Source: Streptobacillus moniliformis DSM 12112
GTDB lineage: Bacteria > Fusobacteriota > Fusobacteriia > Fusobacteriales > Leptotrichiaceae
Direction of reading: 5' to 3'
Assembly (NCBI RefSeq): GCF_000024565.1
Contig: NC_013515.1
Coordinates: forward strand, 974,497 to 1,038,496
Length of the DNA stretch: 64,000 nt
Each line of letters begins with the position of its first letter. The first letter of the stretch is position 1. Below, piece after piece: positions 22,278 to 32,893 of the stretch. The notes beneath the pieces are model-generated. The model had not been told where the DNA came from and ran no database searches. It was given only the letters and a program-made list of their open reading frames with translations. Both the position numbers and the translations under genes were made by a program.

Positions 22278-23132
22278 TTAAATTGGTGGTATATAGAACT
22301 TTCCATAAAAAGCATCAGTTTTAAATGTATTGATAATAGCTTTTTGATCTACTTCTAAAATTGCCTTAACAATATCATTAACTTCATAAACAGATACTAC
22401 TGTATAACAAATATATACTCTTTCTTTTAAATATGCACCTTCACCAACTATTTTAGTCATTCCATGTCTATATTTACTTATATACATTTCTGTTACAAGT
22501 TCACCTTTTTTAGTAATAACTTGTAAAGTCATGCGTCTATATCTATTATAGAAAGTATCTATAACTTTAGTTGTAACAAACTGAAATACTATTGAATATC
22601 CTGCACCATCCCATGTAAACATATATCCAAAAAATAATATTACTAACATATTAAATATGAATATATATATCCAAATAGATTTATTAATTTTATTAGAAAT
22701 ATATAGAGCAATGAAGTCTGTTCCACCTGTAGAACCTCCTACTTTTAATGCAAGTACCATTTGTAATCCATGTACTACTGCTCCTATAGTTAAATTTAGT
22801 AAAATATTTGTGAATAATGGTTCAAATTTAATATGCTTCAAAAAAATTGAAGTTAGAACTATATGTAACAAAGACAAAAACACAAATTTTTTACTAATTT
22901 CTCTAGCACATAATAATGCTACTGGAAAATTAAGAATTATTAGTAAAATTCCTACAGATAAATTTATACCAAAATTTGATAATACCATATTTATCAATAT
23001 AGATAATCCTGTAAAACCACCAGTTAATAATTTTGATGGTATTATGAATACCTCTATAGTATATGATTGTATCATAGCTGATATTGTTATTAAAATTATT
23101 GGTAAAATCATTGATTTATATTTCTTAAACAT
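22278..23132 (-). CDS. YitT-family membrane protein (DUF161/DUF2179)
   Basis: 284 residues. About five or six membrane helices cover residues 8-190, with the YitT motif IPSKLLTGGFTGLSILIN and GGSTGGTDFIALYISNK. A soluble C-terminal DUF2179 domain follows (200-284: RRMTLQVITKKGELVTEMYI ... RHGMTKIVGEGAYLKERVYICYTVVS). The transported substrate of the family is not established. Ribosome site GGGAGAAG. It follows the queuosine-precursor transporter gene by 18 bases. Confidence 0.9.
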   Translation of the reverse strand: MFKKYKSMILPIILITISAMIQSYTIEVFIIPSKLLTGGFTGLSILINMVLSNFGINLSVGILLIILNFPVALLCAREISKKFVFLSLLHIVLTSIFLKHIKFEPLFTNILLNLTIGAVVHGLQMVLALKVGGSTGGTDFIALYISNKINKSIWIYIFIFNMLVILFFGYMFTWDGAGYSIVFQFVTTKVIDTFYNRYRRMTLQVITKKGELVTEMYISKYRHGMTKIVGEGAYLKERVYICYTVVSVYEVNDIVKAILEVDQKAIINTFKTDAFYGKFYIPPI

Positions 23133-23150
23133 TTTCTTCTCCCAATGTAT

Positions 23151-23858
23151 CTAAATTTCTTCTATTACACCTTTATTTTTCCAATATGTTGCTATATACA
23201 CAAATGGTGTATCTATAGCTGATGTAATAATTTTTAAAAAATAAGTTGAAAATGTAATTGTTAATATTAATGAAATCGGAAATACTCCATAAAATGCCAC
23301 AAAGTTAAATATTAAATTATCTAGTACCTGACTTAATAATGTGCTTAAATTATTTCTTATCCAAATATTATTAAAGTCTGGATATATCTTCTTAATTATT
23401 TGATATAGATTAATATCAACATTAGATGAAATAACATAAGCAAGTAATGACGCTACTGTAAATCTAATAAATGGTGTAAATATTGCTGCTAAATGAACCT
23501 GACTAGTATCGTTACTAGATGGAGCTAATATTAAAGCAATATTCATTACAACCGTTGTGAAAATCATAGTTAAAAATCCTATACCAACAACTTTAGAAGC
23601 TGCTTTTTTACCATAATTTTCAGATAAAATATCAGAAATCAAAAATATAGAACTATATGCTATATTTCCCAAAGTAGTTTCAATTCCAAATAAATAAACT
23701 AATTTATTAACCTGTACATTTGCAAGTATAATAGAAATAGGTGCAAATATCATAAGACCAACTTTCCCCCATTTTCTATAAGCAAATAAGATTACAGAAT
23801 AATTGATTAAAACATATAGAAGCCAGATAACTTCGTTACTTTTAAAAAAATCAAACAT
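23151..23858 (-). CDS. VUT-family queuosine precursor transporter
   Basis: 235 residues from ATG 23858, chosen because AGGAGG precedes it; an ATG 42 bases upstream has no ribosome site. Six membrane helices in the YhhQ/VUT (PF02592) pattern, with ILANVQVNKLVYLFG, SSIFLISDILSENYGKKAASKVV and the late TPFVYIATYWKNKG. Members import queuosine precursors (preQ0, preQ1 or queuine) for tRNA wobble modification. The leader has a hairpin (GTTCA/TGAAC at 23878-23900) but no clear preQ1 riboswitch consensus. Confidence 0.87.
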   Translation of the reverse strand: MFDFFKSNEVIWLLYVLINYSVILFAYRKWGKVGLMIFAPISIILANVQVNKLVYLFGIETTLGNIAYSSIFLISDILSENYGKKAASKVVGIGFLTMIFTTVVMNIALILAPSSNDTSQVHLAAIFTPFIRFTVASLLAYVISSNVDINLYQIIKKIYPDFNNIWIRNNLSTLLSQVLDNLIFNFVAFYGVFPISLILTITFSTYFLKIITSAIDTPFVYIATYWKNKGVIEEI

Positions 23859-23913
23859 TTTTCCTCCTAATTTTTGTTCAACACTGCCACCTATGAACAT
23901 CTATATTATATTT

Positions 23914-25176
23914 TTAGTCAACAATTACTATAGCATTTTCTTCTGGATATGTAAAGCCATTTTTTTTAATTTCACTATTACCATTTACCCATTTGTATAA
24001 GTATTCTATTATATCATCAGCATTTCTTACACACTTATGAGATAAAGGTATAGTTCCAAGCTTTGATTCAGTTATTCTTTTTCTAAGTTCCCTATTTTCT
24101 TTAGGTTCAAAAGTAGACGGTATACCATGTAAATATCCTCCACCAGAAAATCTAATTGCGAATTTAGCATCTCCTATTATTACTGGTTTTTCTCCTATTT
24201 TTTCACCCTTAGAATTTAATATTGGTTCTTTTTCAAAATCTGATGCATAAAGCATTCTAATTTTAGTATAAGGAATTAAAAAATCTCCATATGGTGTTAC
24301 AAATCCAACTCCTTCACTTATTCCTGTAGTTATATATCCTACAGCATTTACATTAAACATATTAGTTTCTATATTTCTTTCAATAGTAACCTGTGTTTGA
24401 CTATCTCTATCTATGTATATGAACTTACTTATTATATCCTTTATATTAAATTTTTTAAGTCTTTTAATGTAATTTTTAGGTACTTTATATATCTCATCAC
24501 CATAAGAAAGTGTTTTAATATATACATAATCATCATCTTCTTCAGATATTATTAATAATGATCTATCAGGTAAATTAATATATTCTTTATCATAATATGC
24601 CTTAATACTTTGATTAGCTGCATTTCCATATCTATCTTCTTTACCATCAGCATCAGTATTTAAAGAAATATAGCTATCTACATAATAAATATCTTTTTCT
24701 TCTTTAAGTGCCGAAACAATAAAATCATTTACTTTATTTGCTTTTTCAACTGCTTTTTGCCAATTAAAGCCTCTTATTTCAGAATTTTTAGCATAGATAT
24801 AGTGTTTTTTATCTTTATACATTACCTCTAACCAATCTTTACCATCATCACCCTTAATAACTCCAAATAAAGGTAATCTCATTCCTTTTATAACTCTTCC
24901 AACAACTTTACTACCTTTTGTAGAAGGTAGATTTCTAATGTTAGTTGTAGATTTTATATATGCAAATTTGTTTAAATTTTTATCAAAATATTTATCAAAT
25001 TTTAAATCAAATGTAATATTTTCATTTAAATCACTAAATTTCTGAATATATTCAAACGATAATTCTTCCTCTTTAACTTCAATCTCAGTAACTTCTTCCA
25101 TTGCTACTATTTCATCATTACTGTAATTAATATTATACATACCAAGAAATAATATTAATAATAAAAACTTTTTCAT
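23914..25176 (-). CDS. SH3-domain L,D-transpeptidase (YkuD family), exported
   Basis: 420 residues: signal peptide (1-19), an acidic linker, an SH3-like domain at about 70-130 (YIKSTTNIRNLPSTKGSKVVGRVIKGM...KDWLEVMY), and a C-terminal YkuD domain from about 245. Its active site reads HGIPSTF (His350) and SHKCVR (His380, Cys382, Arg384); the usual G before Cys is replaced by Lys. L,D-transpeptidases make 3-3 peptidoglycan cross-links or attach proteins. It starts after TAGGAGGT, 8 bases downstream of smc. Confidence 0.88.
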   Translation of the reverse strand: MKKFLLLILFLGMYNINYSNDEIVAMEEVTEIEVKEEELSFEYIQKFSDLNENITFDLKFDKYFDKNLNKFAYIKSTTNIRNLPSTKGSKVVGRVIKGMRLPLFGVIKGDDGKDWLEVMYKDKKHYIYAKNSEIRGFNWQKAVEKANKVNDFIVSALKEEKDIYYVDSYISLNTDADGKEDRYGNAANQSIKAYYDKEYINLPDRSLLIISEEDDDYVYIKTLSYGDEIYKVPKNYIKRLKKFNIKDIISKFIYIDRDSQTQVTIERNIETNMFNVNAVGYITTGISEGVGFVTPYGDFLIPYTKIRMLYASDFEKEPILNSKGEKIGEKPVIIGDAKFAIRFSGGGYLHGIPSTFEPKENRELRKRITESKLGTIPLSHKCVRNADDIIEYLYKWVNGNSEIKKNGFTYPEENAIVIVD

Positions 25177-25184
25177 TTTACCTC

Positions 25185-28100
25185 CTATATATCAACCGAA
25201 ACGATTCTTGATTCTCCTACTTCTTTATTCATAGTAACACCATATAATCTATCAGAACCTTTCATAGTTTCTTTATTATGTGTAATTAATATAAACTGTG
25301 ATTTATCAATAAATCTCCTTAATAATTCTACTATCTTTTTGGTATTAGCTTCATCAAGAGCTGCCTCTATTTCATCAAAAAATGTAAATGGCGATGGTTT
25401 AAACATAAATATTGCCATTATAAATGAAACTGCTAACATTGATTTTTCACCACCAGATAATAGCATTAAAGTTTGTTCAGGTTTATTTTTATATTTCACA
25501 CTAAGTTCTAATCCAGTCGTTAATATATTTTCAGTATCTGTTAATTTAATATCTCCTTTTGCACCATAGAAAATTTCTGAACACATGTATTTAAAATTAT
25601 TTTTAATCTCATTAAAAGCAAAAGTAAATTTATTAATCATATCATTTTCTATATTAGATATTAATGATTTTATAGAATTTGAACTATTTTCTAAATCTTG
25701 CTTTTGTGAAACTAAATCTAAATATCTTTCATTTTCAAAATTGTATTCATCTATAGATGCTAAATTTACACTACCTATATTTTCTTTTTTATTTTCAAGC
25801 TTTGCAATATTTGATTTAACTTGACTAACCTTATCCTCTTCAAGAGGATTGTAATTAAAATCGTTTATTATACTTTCTTTACTTTCTTGTAAACCTTCTA
25901 ATTTTTCATTTAAATTTTCAAGTTCTTTAGAATTTCTACCTATATTTTCAGATAATTTTTCAACTATATTTATCATTTTAATAGTTTCTTTTTCTAATTC
26001 ATTTATTACAGTAAAATGATTAGTTTCATCTTTTTCAATATCTTTTAATAGAATTTCATTATTTTTTATACTTTCAGAAAGCATATCCTTATTATTAGTT
26101 AATTCATCTACTAATTTATTTTTTTCTTCAATTTCCTTATTATATTTACTAAATAATTCATCTTTATTATGTTCGAATGTATTTATTTCCTCAAGATCAT
26201 TTTTAACCTTGTTATACATAATTTCAAGTTCATCTTTAGAATTTTTCTTGTTAGTTAATTTTTCATTTAATACAGCAAAATCAACTAACATATTATGTAA
26301 TTTTGTTTGATGTTTATCTACATCTTCAATTTCTCCTAATTTAAATTCTAATTCTTCTCTTTCATTATATATATCTTCAATAATAATCATAGATCTATCT
26401 ATTTCTTGTATATTTTTATCAATTTTATTAGTATTTTCAACTATCATTAAATTACTATCTTTAATTTCATAATTTATAGTATCCATTTTTCTTTCAAGAC
26501 TAGTTAATTCATTATTTTTCAAATCAATCAGATATTTAATATCATTATATTCTAACTTAAACTTATTAACTTTTTCATTTTCAATATTTAACTTTTCATC
26601 TAAAACACTAATTTTTTTATCTATATTATTGTATTCATTTTCAAGTTCTATAATCTTATTATCAAGTAACTCTATTTCTTTTTTAATGATATTTAATTCT
26701 TCTCTTTTACCTAAAGTTAAATCAACCTTATTTTTCTTATATCCACCAGATATTCTCCCTCTTGAAGTTACAAGATCTCCATCTAAAGTAATTATTCTAT
26801 CATTGTATCCTTTTTTAATTAAAGTATTTGCAATATCTAAATTTTCAACAATTAAAGCATTTGAAAATATGTGATCAACTACTTTTTCATATTCTATTTC
26901 CTTTATTTTAACTATATTTCTTGCAAAGTCTATAACTCCATTACCATCAGGAACTTTATTTAATTTAGTAGATGTTTTAATAATATCTAAAGGTAAAAAT
27001 GAAATAGTTCCTATTTTCTTATTTTTTAATTCACTAATATATTTATTACTCTCACTAGCTTTTTTTATAACTATATCATTTAAACTATATCCAACTAAAG
27101 TTGATATAGCTGTTAAATATTTTTCTGGTATTTCTAATAAATTAGAAACACTATCAACTATATTTTTATCATCTTTAAATGTATCGAGAATAAATTTACT
27201 CGAAGCTGTTAAAAATACATTATCATCTAAAGTTTTTTGTATAGAATTTAATTTTGAAATTTTAGATTCTTTTTCAAATATTACTTTCTGTCTACTGACA
27301 GCAACGTTTTTTCTATCTTTTTCTAATATTGAAATTTCATCTGTATAATATCTTTGATTATTTAAAATATCTTTATTAAATTCTTCTTGTGATGATTGCT
27401 TATTTTTTAAAGATTCATATTCTAATTTAACTTTCTCAAAATTTAATAATAATGAATTTTTTTCTTCTTCTAATTTGTTAATATTATTTTCTGTTAGTTT
27501 ATTTTTTCTTTCTAAATCCTCATTTTCTCCTCTAAGTCTATATCTTTTCATCTCAATTTCATTTATTGCTTTTTCATGTAATGATAATTTTTCTTCCATT
27601 TCATTACGTAACTTAGTTAAATACTCTATTTTTTCTTTTAATATTTCTATATTTTCATTCTTCTTAGAATAATCCTTAGTTAATGCATTTATTTCTTTAA
27701 TTTCAACATTTAACTTCTCATTATATTTTATTTCATCTTGCATTAACTTATCTTTTATAGCTAATTTTTCTGAAAGTTTTACCTCATAATTAGATTTTTC
27801 TCTAATAGATGTACTCAAATTTTCTTTTATTTCTTCTAATTCCTTATATATATTATTTAACTTATTTTTTTCATCTTCAATATTTTGTATTAGATTATTC
27901 TTCTTTTCTCCTGTATTTATTAAAGATTTTTTTTCTAATTCAAGATTAATTTGTATATCTTCTATTTTTTTATTATTTTCTTTTTTTTCTAAATTTAATT
28001 TATCTTGTTCTATTTCTATTTTATTAATACTGTATTCATAAAGCATGTATTTATTAACGTTAATTTGATGAACTATACTATTATATAGTCCAGCTTTTTC

Positions 28101-28727
28101 AGATTCTTCTTTTAATCTTTTAACCCTTTGTTCAAGTTCTTTTTCAACATATATTATTTTATCTAATTCAACTTGTACATTTGATAATCTTTTTAAAGCG
28201 TCTTCTTTTTCAACTTTAGCCCTTTTAGTACCAGCAGCCTCTTCTAAGATCTCTCTTATTTCTTTAGGATTAGAACCTATAATTCTTTCAACCCTACCTT
28301 GACCTATTATAGAGTAAGCTTGTTTTCCAATACCTGTATCCATAAAAAGATTATGTATATCTTTTAATCTTGATTTTTTATTATTTATTAAATACTCACC
28401 ATCACCATTTCTATATATTCTTCTAGTAATTTTAACCTCATCTGCTTCATAATCTAAATATCTATCAGTATTATCAATTACTAGACTTACCTCTGCACTA
28501 TTTGCATGTTTCTTATTTTTTCCACCAGAAAAAATTACATCACTACTCATAGCAGCACGTATATTTTTATAGCTCTGTTCTCCAAGTACCCATAATATTG
28601 CATCTAAGATGTTACTTTTACCACTACCATTAGGACCAACAATAGCTGTAATCCCTTGAGTGAAATCAATAATAGTCTTAATTGAAAAAGACTTAAATCC
28701 ATTTATTTCTAACGCTTTTAAATACAT
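25185..28727 (-). CDS. smc: Chromosome segregation ATPase SMC
   Basis: 1180 residues, the normal SMC length. Head motifs: Walker A GPNGSGKSN (about 31-39), then Q-loop GQGRVERII; coiled coil about 170-500; hinge about 505-660 with the conserved GGYKKN-type glycines (VTSRGRISGGY); second coiled coil; signature LSGGEKSMLAV near 1085 and Walker B FTFFDEIEAALDEAN. It acts with ScpA/ScpB in chromosome compaction. Ribosome site AGAGGAA. No ftsY follows, unlike many Firmicutes. Confidence 0.98.
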   Translation of the reverse strand: MYLKALEINGFKSFSIKTIIDFTQGITAIVGPNGSGKSNILDAILWVLGEQSYKNIRAAMSSDVIFSGGKNKKHANSAEVSLVIDNTDRYLDYEADEVKITRRIYRNGDGEYLINNKKSRLKDIHNLFMDTGIGKQAYSIIGQGRVERIIGSNPKEIREILEEAAGTKRAKVEKEDALKRLSNVQVELDKIIYVEKELEQRVKRLKEESEKAGLYNSIVHQINVNKYMLYEYSINKIEIEQDKLNLEKKENNKKIEDIQINLELEKKSLINTGEKKNNLIQNIEDEKNKLNNIYKELEEIKENLSTSIREKSNYEVKLSEKLAIKDKLMQDEIKYNEKLNVEIKEINALTKDYSKKNENIEILKEKIEYLTKLRNEMEEKLSLHEKAINEIEMKRYRLRGENEDLERKNKLTENNINKLEEEKNSLLLNFEKVKLEYESLKNKQSSQEEFNKDILNNQRYYTDEISILEKDRKNVAVSRQKVIFEKESKISKLNSIQKTLDDNVFLTASSKFILDTFKDDKNIVDSVSNLLEIPEKYLTAISTLVGYSLNDIVIKKASESNKYISELKNKKIGTISFLPLDIIKTSTKLNKVPDGNGVIDFARNIVKIKEIEYEKVVDHIFSNALIVENLDIANTLIKKGYNDRIITLDGDLVTSRGRISGGYKKNKVDLTLGKREELNIIKKEIELLDNKIIELENEYNNIDKKISVLDEKLNIENEKVNKFKLEYNDIKYLIDLKNNELTSLERKMDTINYEIKDSNLMIVENTNKIDKNIQEIDRSMIIIEDIYNEREELEFKLGEIEDVDKHQTKLHNMLVDFAVLNEKLTNKKNSKDELEIMYNKVKNDLEEINTFEHNKDELFSKYNKEIEEKNKLVDELTNNKDMLSESIKNNEILLKDIEKDETNHFTVINELEKETIKMINIVEKLSENIGRNSKELENLNEKLEGLQESKESIINDFNYNPLEEDKVSQVKSNIAKLENKKENIGSVNLASIDEYNFENERYLDLVSQKQDLENSSNSIKSLISNIENDMINKFTFAFNEIKNNFKYMCSEIFYGAKGDIKLTDTENILTTGLELSVKYKNKPEQTLMLLSGGEKSMLAVSFIMAIFMFKPSPFTFFDEIEAALDEANTKKIVELLRRFIDKSQFILITHNKETMKGSDRLYGVTMNKEVGESRIVSVDI

Positions 28728-28738
28728 TCTTATTCCTC

Positions 28739-29218
28739 TTAATCCTTAAATTTAATTATTAACTCATCTATTTCTAATTCCAATTTAACTATCTCTATTC
28801 CAGCATTACTTAGCATTCTTTTTGAAGCAATAGAACTATCTTTATCTTTGTGTTTATCTGAAAAAAATATAACTTTTGAGATTCCTGTTTGTATTATACT
28901 TTTTGCACATTCATTACATGGAAAATGTGTTACATATATAGTAGAACCTTTTAAATCTCTATTACTATTTAAAATAGCATTTAATTCTGCATGTACTACA
29001 TATGCATATTTTGTATTTAAAAAATCTCCATCTTTTTCCCAAGGAACTTCATCATCACTAGAACCTATAGGAAAACCATTGTATCCAATTCCAACAATTT
29101 TACTATCCTTTACTATACAAGCTCCTACTTGTGTAACTGGATCTTTACTTCTATTTGCAGATAAGAATGCTATTCCCATAAAATATTCATCCCAAGATAG
29201 AAATGTTGTTCTTTTCAT
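28739..29218 (-). CDS. dCMP deaminase / ComEB-type deaminase
   Basis: 159 residues with the cytidine/deoxycytidylate deaminase zinc motifs HAELNAILN (His and catalytic Glu) and PCNECAKSIIQTG (the two Cys). The N-terminal SWDEYFMGIAFLSANRSKDPVTQVGACIV is typical of dCMP deaminases, which make dUMP for thymidylate synthesis. Ribosome site GGAGGTAAA. It lies between xseA and smc with 8-11 base gaps. Confidence 0.92.
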   Translation of the reverse strand: MKRTTFLSWDEYFMGIAFLSANRSKDPVTQVGACIVKDSKIVGIGYNGFPIGSSDDEVPWEKDGDFLNTKYAYVVHAELNAILNSNRDLKGSTIYVTHFPCNECAKSIIQTGISKVIFFSDKHKDKDSSIASKRMLSNAGIEIVKLELEIDELIIKFKD

Positions 29219-29226
29219 TTTACCTC

Positions 29227-30555
29227 CTATTTGACTTTACTTTCTATATATCCATCATAGAAAGTTGTTTTTATAGTATTACCACTACTAATATCTATGC
29301 TTCTTTTTATTATATTACCCTTATATGTAGTAATAGTGTATCCTTTTTTTAAAATATCTTCATTTGAATGTTTAGAAACAGATAATTTAATATTTTCTAA
29401 TTCAAGTTTTTTCTTTTCAATCTTATTTTCTATTATTTTTGATATTTTATCACTTTGAGATTGCAATAATATATTAAGACTATTAACTTTTGTAGTTAAA
29501 TTATTAATATTTAATTTAGATTTAAATACTTCTATATTATTTTTTTCTTTATTTATTTTTAAATTCATTGCTTTTTCTGCTTTTGTTTCTAATTCAGATA
29601 TTAATATTCTTTTTTCATTAATTCTATCTCCAATGTTTCTTATAATATATGAATTATTTAGATTTTCTAATTCTTTTTTCAAACTTTTATACTTATTTTC
29701 TAAAATTTTACTAGCCTTATCTTCAAAAGAATTTAAGAAATATAAAGTGTCATCATATCTTTTTATAATCTTTTCAGCAGCTTGTGTAGGTGTTGATGCC
29801 CTTAAATCCGCAACATAATCTGAAAGTAATGTATCTGTTTCATGTCCAACTGCTGATACTACAAAAATATCAGAAGAATATATTGCCTCTATTACTTCTC
29901 TTTCATTAAAAGCCCATAAGTCCTCTATACTTCCTCCACCACGACCCACTATTAATGCATCTAAATTATATTTATCTTTATTATCATTAAAATATTTTAT
30001 TGCTTCAACTATTTCTTCTTTTGCACCAATTCCTTGAACCTTAACAGGATAAAGAAAAATATCTACATATTTATCTCTACTATGTGTAGTATTAACTATA
30101 TCTCTAATAGCTGCTCCAGTTTCTGCTGTTATTACTCCAAGTCTTTTAACTATCATAGGAATTTTTTTCTTCTTATTACTATCAAAATATCCTTTTTCAA
30201 GATATTCTTTTTTTAATTCTTCAAGTTTTTCATATAGATATCCTATTTTATTCATTTTTTCTAAAATTTCTACATTAAAAGTTAATTCACAACGTGGCTT
30301 GTAAAAAGAGATATCTGCAACTATTTTTATTTTATCTCCTTCTTTTAAATCTCTTGGTATATTTTTATATAGATATCCAAAAGCAGTACATTTAATTTGT
30401 GAATTACTATCTTTAAGAGTAAAGTAAAGATGCCCTGTTTTATGATAAGTAATATTAGAGATTTCTCCTTCTATAGAAACCTTTTTCATTTCACTGGTTT
30501 TAATAAATCTATCAACTAAATTTACAATTTCAGAAACAGTTAAATTTTTATCCAT
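29227..30555 (-). CDS. xseA: Exodeoxyribonuclease VII large subunit
   Basis: 442 residues. An N-terminal OB fold (VSIEGEISNITYHKTGHLYFTLKDSNSQIKCTAFG) is followed by the XseA catalytic core (RLGVITAETGAAIRDIVNT, ALIVGRGGGSIEDLWAFNEREVIEAI, VVSAVGHETDTLLSDYVADLRASTPTQAAE) and a long coiled coil. It degrades single-stranded DNA with XseB. No xseB gene is next to it, so that subunit must be elsewhere. Ribosome site AGGAG. Confidence 0.97.
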   Translation of the reverse strand: MDKNLTVSEIVNLVDRFIKTSEMKKVSIEGEISNITYHKTGHLYFTLKDSNSQIKCTAFGYLYKNIPRDLKEGDKIKIVADISFYKPRCELTFNVEILEKMNKIGYLYEKLEELKKEYLEKGYFDSNKKKKIPMIVKRLGVITAETGAAIRDIVNTTHSRDKYVDIFLYPVKVQGIGAKEEIVEAIKYFNDNKDKYNLDALIVGRGGGSIEDLWAFNEREVIEAIYSSDIFVVSAVGHETDTLLSDYVADLRASTPTQAAEKIIKRYDDTLYFLNSFEDKASKILENKYKSLKKELENLNNSYIIRNIGDRINEKRILISELETKAEKAMNLKINKEKNNIEVFKSKLNINNLTTKVNSLNILLQSQSDKISKIIENKIEKKKLELENIKLSVSKHSNEDILKKGYTITTYKGNIIKRSIDISSGNTIKTTFYDGYIESKVK

Positions 30556-30563
30556 ATTTACTC

Positions 30564-30908
30564 CTAAATATTATCGTAATCTTCTTTTTTATACCCAATT
30601 ATTACCTTATCTTCACAAATTAGTATAGGTCTTTTAACTAACATACCATTAGTTGATAATAGTTCTAATTTCTCATCTAAACTCATAGTATCTAATTTAT
30701 CTTTTAATTTCATTTCTTTGTATAATATACCACTTGTATTAAATAACTTTTTTATATCTAATCCTGATTTTTCATGAATTTCTTTTAATTCATCCTTAGT
30801 TAATTTTTCTTCAACTATATGCCTTTTTTCTAAAACATGTCCTTTTTTTTCTAAATGTTTAAGTACTTTTTGACAAGTTGTACATTTAGGATAATGTATA
30901 TATTTCAT
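30564..30908 (-). CDS. ArsC/Spx-family protein
   Basis: 114 residues with the thioredoxin-like ArsC fold: YPKCTTCQKVLKHLEKKGH (Cys-Thr-Thr-Cys), LKEIHEKSGLDIKKLFNTSG and NGMLVKRPILICEDKVIIGYKKEDY, including the conserved RP. The spacing fits the YffB/Spx-like branch rather than a proven arsenate reductase. It is tightly linked to uvrB (1 base). Confidence 0.9.
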   Translation of the reverse strand: MKYIHYPKCTTCQKVLKHLEKKGHVLEKRHIVEEKLTKDELKEIHEKSGLDIKKLFNTSGILYKEMKLKDKLDTMSLDEKLELLSTNGMLVKRPILICEDKVIIGYKKEDYDNI

Positions 30909-32885
30909 TTACATAACCTCCAATAATACTTTCTTTAATTCATTAAGTTTATTTCTTCTATCTATAGCTTCTTCATATTGATAGTTTTCAGCAAATTTTT
31001 TCATTTCTGCTTCAACTTTCTTTATTTCTTTTTCTAATTCTTTTATAGATTTAAATGTTACTTTATTTTCTTTTTTATCTTCTACTTCATCAGTATATTC
31101 AAGCAATGATTCAGTTAAATGTGCCTTAACATTTTGTGGAACTATATTATTTTCCATATTATATCTTTCCTGAACATCACGTCTTCTTTCAACCTCATCT
31201 ATTGCTTCTTTCATAGATTTAGTTATTTTATCTGCATACAATATTACATGTCCATTTACATTTCTTGCAGCTCTACCCATAGTTTGTATTAAGGATCTTC
31301 TTGATCTTAAAAATCCTTCTTTATCTGCCTCAAGTATTGCCACTAATGAAACTTCTGGTAAATCAAGTCCTTCTCTTAATAAATTAATTCCAACAAGAAC
31401 ATCAAATTCACCATTTCTTAGACCTTTAACTATTTCTACTCTATCTATAGTAGATATTTCAGAGTGCATATATTTAACTTTAATTCCATAATCTAGGTAA
31501 TATTCTGTTAATTCTTCTGCCATTTTTTTAGTAAGTGTTGTAACTAAAATTCTCTCTCCCCTTGACACCCTTTCTTTGATATCATCCATTAAATTATCTA
31601 CTTGATTTTTAGTAGGTCTTATTTCTATACTTGGCTCTACTATACCTGTAGGTCTAACTAGTAATTCTACTATTTCTCCATTTGATTCATTTATTTCATA
31701 ATCACTTGGAGTTGCTGATACATATACAACCTGTTCTACCTTATTAAAAAATTCCTCATGTCTAAGAGGTCTATTATCTAAGGCACTTGGTAATCTAAAT
31801 CCATGATTAACTAACATTTCTTTTCTACTTCTATCACCATTAGACATTCCACCTATTTGTGGAACCATAATATGTGATTCATCTAAAAATACTATAGGAG
31901 ATTCTGGGAAATAGTCAAGTAAAGTATAAGGAGCTTCACCTGATTTTTTCCCTGTAAGATATCTTGAATAATTTTCCATACCTTTACAATATCCTATTTC
32001 CCTTATCATTTCTATATCATATTCTGTTCTTTGTTTTATTCTCTGGGCTTCAACCAACTGCAATCTATCTTCAAAATATTTTATTCTTTCATTCATCTCT
32101 TCTCTTATATTATCAACCAAAACATTAGTATCTACTTCAGATAAATAATGAGTAGCAGGCATAAGATTTAATCTTTTAATATCCCTTATCTTCTTATATG
32201 TTAAAGTATGTAATTCAGAAATACTTTCTAATTCTTCATCAAAAAATTCAAATCTATATACTATATCTTGATATATAGGGTATACATCAATTACATCACC
32301 TTTTACTCTAAATTTAGCTCTTTCAAGAATAGCGTCATTTCTTTCATATCTAAGTGATAATAAGGATTTAATTAATTCTTTTCTTCCTATGCCACTTAAT
32401 GCTATATCTACATACAAGCTCCTATCTGCATATGAATTTGGTGATCCTAATCCATAAATAGCTGAAACAGAAGCAATAACAATAACATCTTTTCTATTTA
32501 ACAATGCTGCCGTTGCAGCATGTGTTAATTTATCTATTTCTTCATTAATCGCAGAATCTTTTTCTATATATGTATCTGTAGATTGTATATATGCTTCAGG
32601 TTGATAATAATCATAATATGAAACAAAATATTCTACAGCATTTTCAGGAAAAAATTGCTTATACTCATTATATAGCTGAGCTGCTAATATTTTATTAGGT
32701 GCCATTATTAATGCTGGTCTATTAAGTTCCTTAATTATATTAGCAATAGTAAATGTTTTACCACTACCTGTAACACCTAATAAAATTTGATCACTAATTC
32801 CATTTTTAATATTTTCAACTACTTTTTTAATTGCTTCTGGTTGATCCCCTGTAGGCTTATAATCTGAATGTAATTTAAATTCCAT
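30909..32885 (-). CDS. uvrB: Excinuclease ABC subunit B
   Basis: 658 residues. Walker A GVTGSGKTFTIAN (about 38), beta-hairpin YFVSYYDYYQPEAYIQSTDTYIEKD, helicase motifs DESH, VSATPSDYE, GINLLREGLDLPEVSLVAILEADKEGFLRS and QTMGRAARN, and a C-terminal UVR domain (EAIDRRNKLNELKK). It verifies DNA damage for UvrC. No uvrA is in the window. Confidence 0.99.
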   Translation of the reverse strand: MEFKLHSDYKPTGDQPEAIKKVVENIKNGISDQILLGVTGSGKTFTIANIIKELNRPALIMAPNKILAAQLYNEYKQFFPENAVEYFVSYYDYYQPEAYIQSTDTYIEKDSAINEEIDKLTHAATAALLNRKDVIVIASVSAIYGLGSPNSYADRSLYVDIALSGIGRKELIKSLLSLRYERNDAILERAKFRVKGDVIDVYPIYQDIVYRFEFFDEELESISELHTLTYKKIRDIKRLNLMPATHYLSEVDTNVLVDNIREEMNERIKYFEDRLQLVEAQRIKQRTEYDIEMIREIGYCKGMENYSRYLTGKKSGEAPYTLLDYFPESPIVFLDESHIMVPQIGGMSNGDRSRKEMLVNHGFRLPSALDNRPLRHEEFFNKVEQVVYVSATPSDYEINESNGEIVELLVRPTGIVEPSIEIRPTKNQVDNLMDDIKERVSRGERILVTTLTKKMAEELTEYYLDYGIKVKYMHSEISTIDRVEIVKGLRNGEFDVLVGINLLREGLDLPEVSLVAILEADKEGFLRSRRSLIQTMGRAARNVNGHVILYADKITKSMKEAIDEVERRRDVQERYNMENNIVPQNVKAHLTESLLEYTDEVEDKKENKVTFKSIKELEKEIKKVEAEMKKFAENYQYEEAIDRRNKLNELKKVLLEVM

Positions 32886-32893
32886 ATTTTCCC

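Noticed and set aside
22657-23154. 165-codon plus-strand frame opposite the YitT-like gene
   Set aside because: Lies antisense to a well-supported membrane protein; no promoter or ribosome site.
23859-23913. preQ1 riboswitch before the queuosine-precursor transporter
   Set aside because: A hairpin GTTCA/TGAAC and A-rich tail are present, but the loop lacks the sequence needed to pair with the tail in the class I preQ1 fold. Worth an Infernal scan, not a call.
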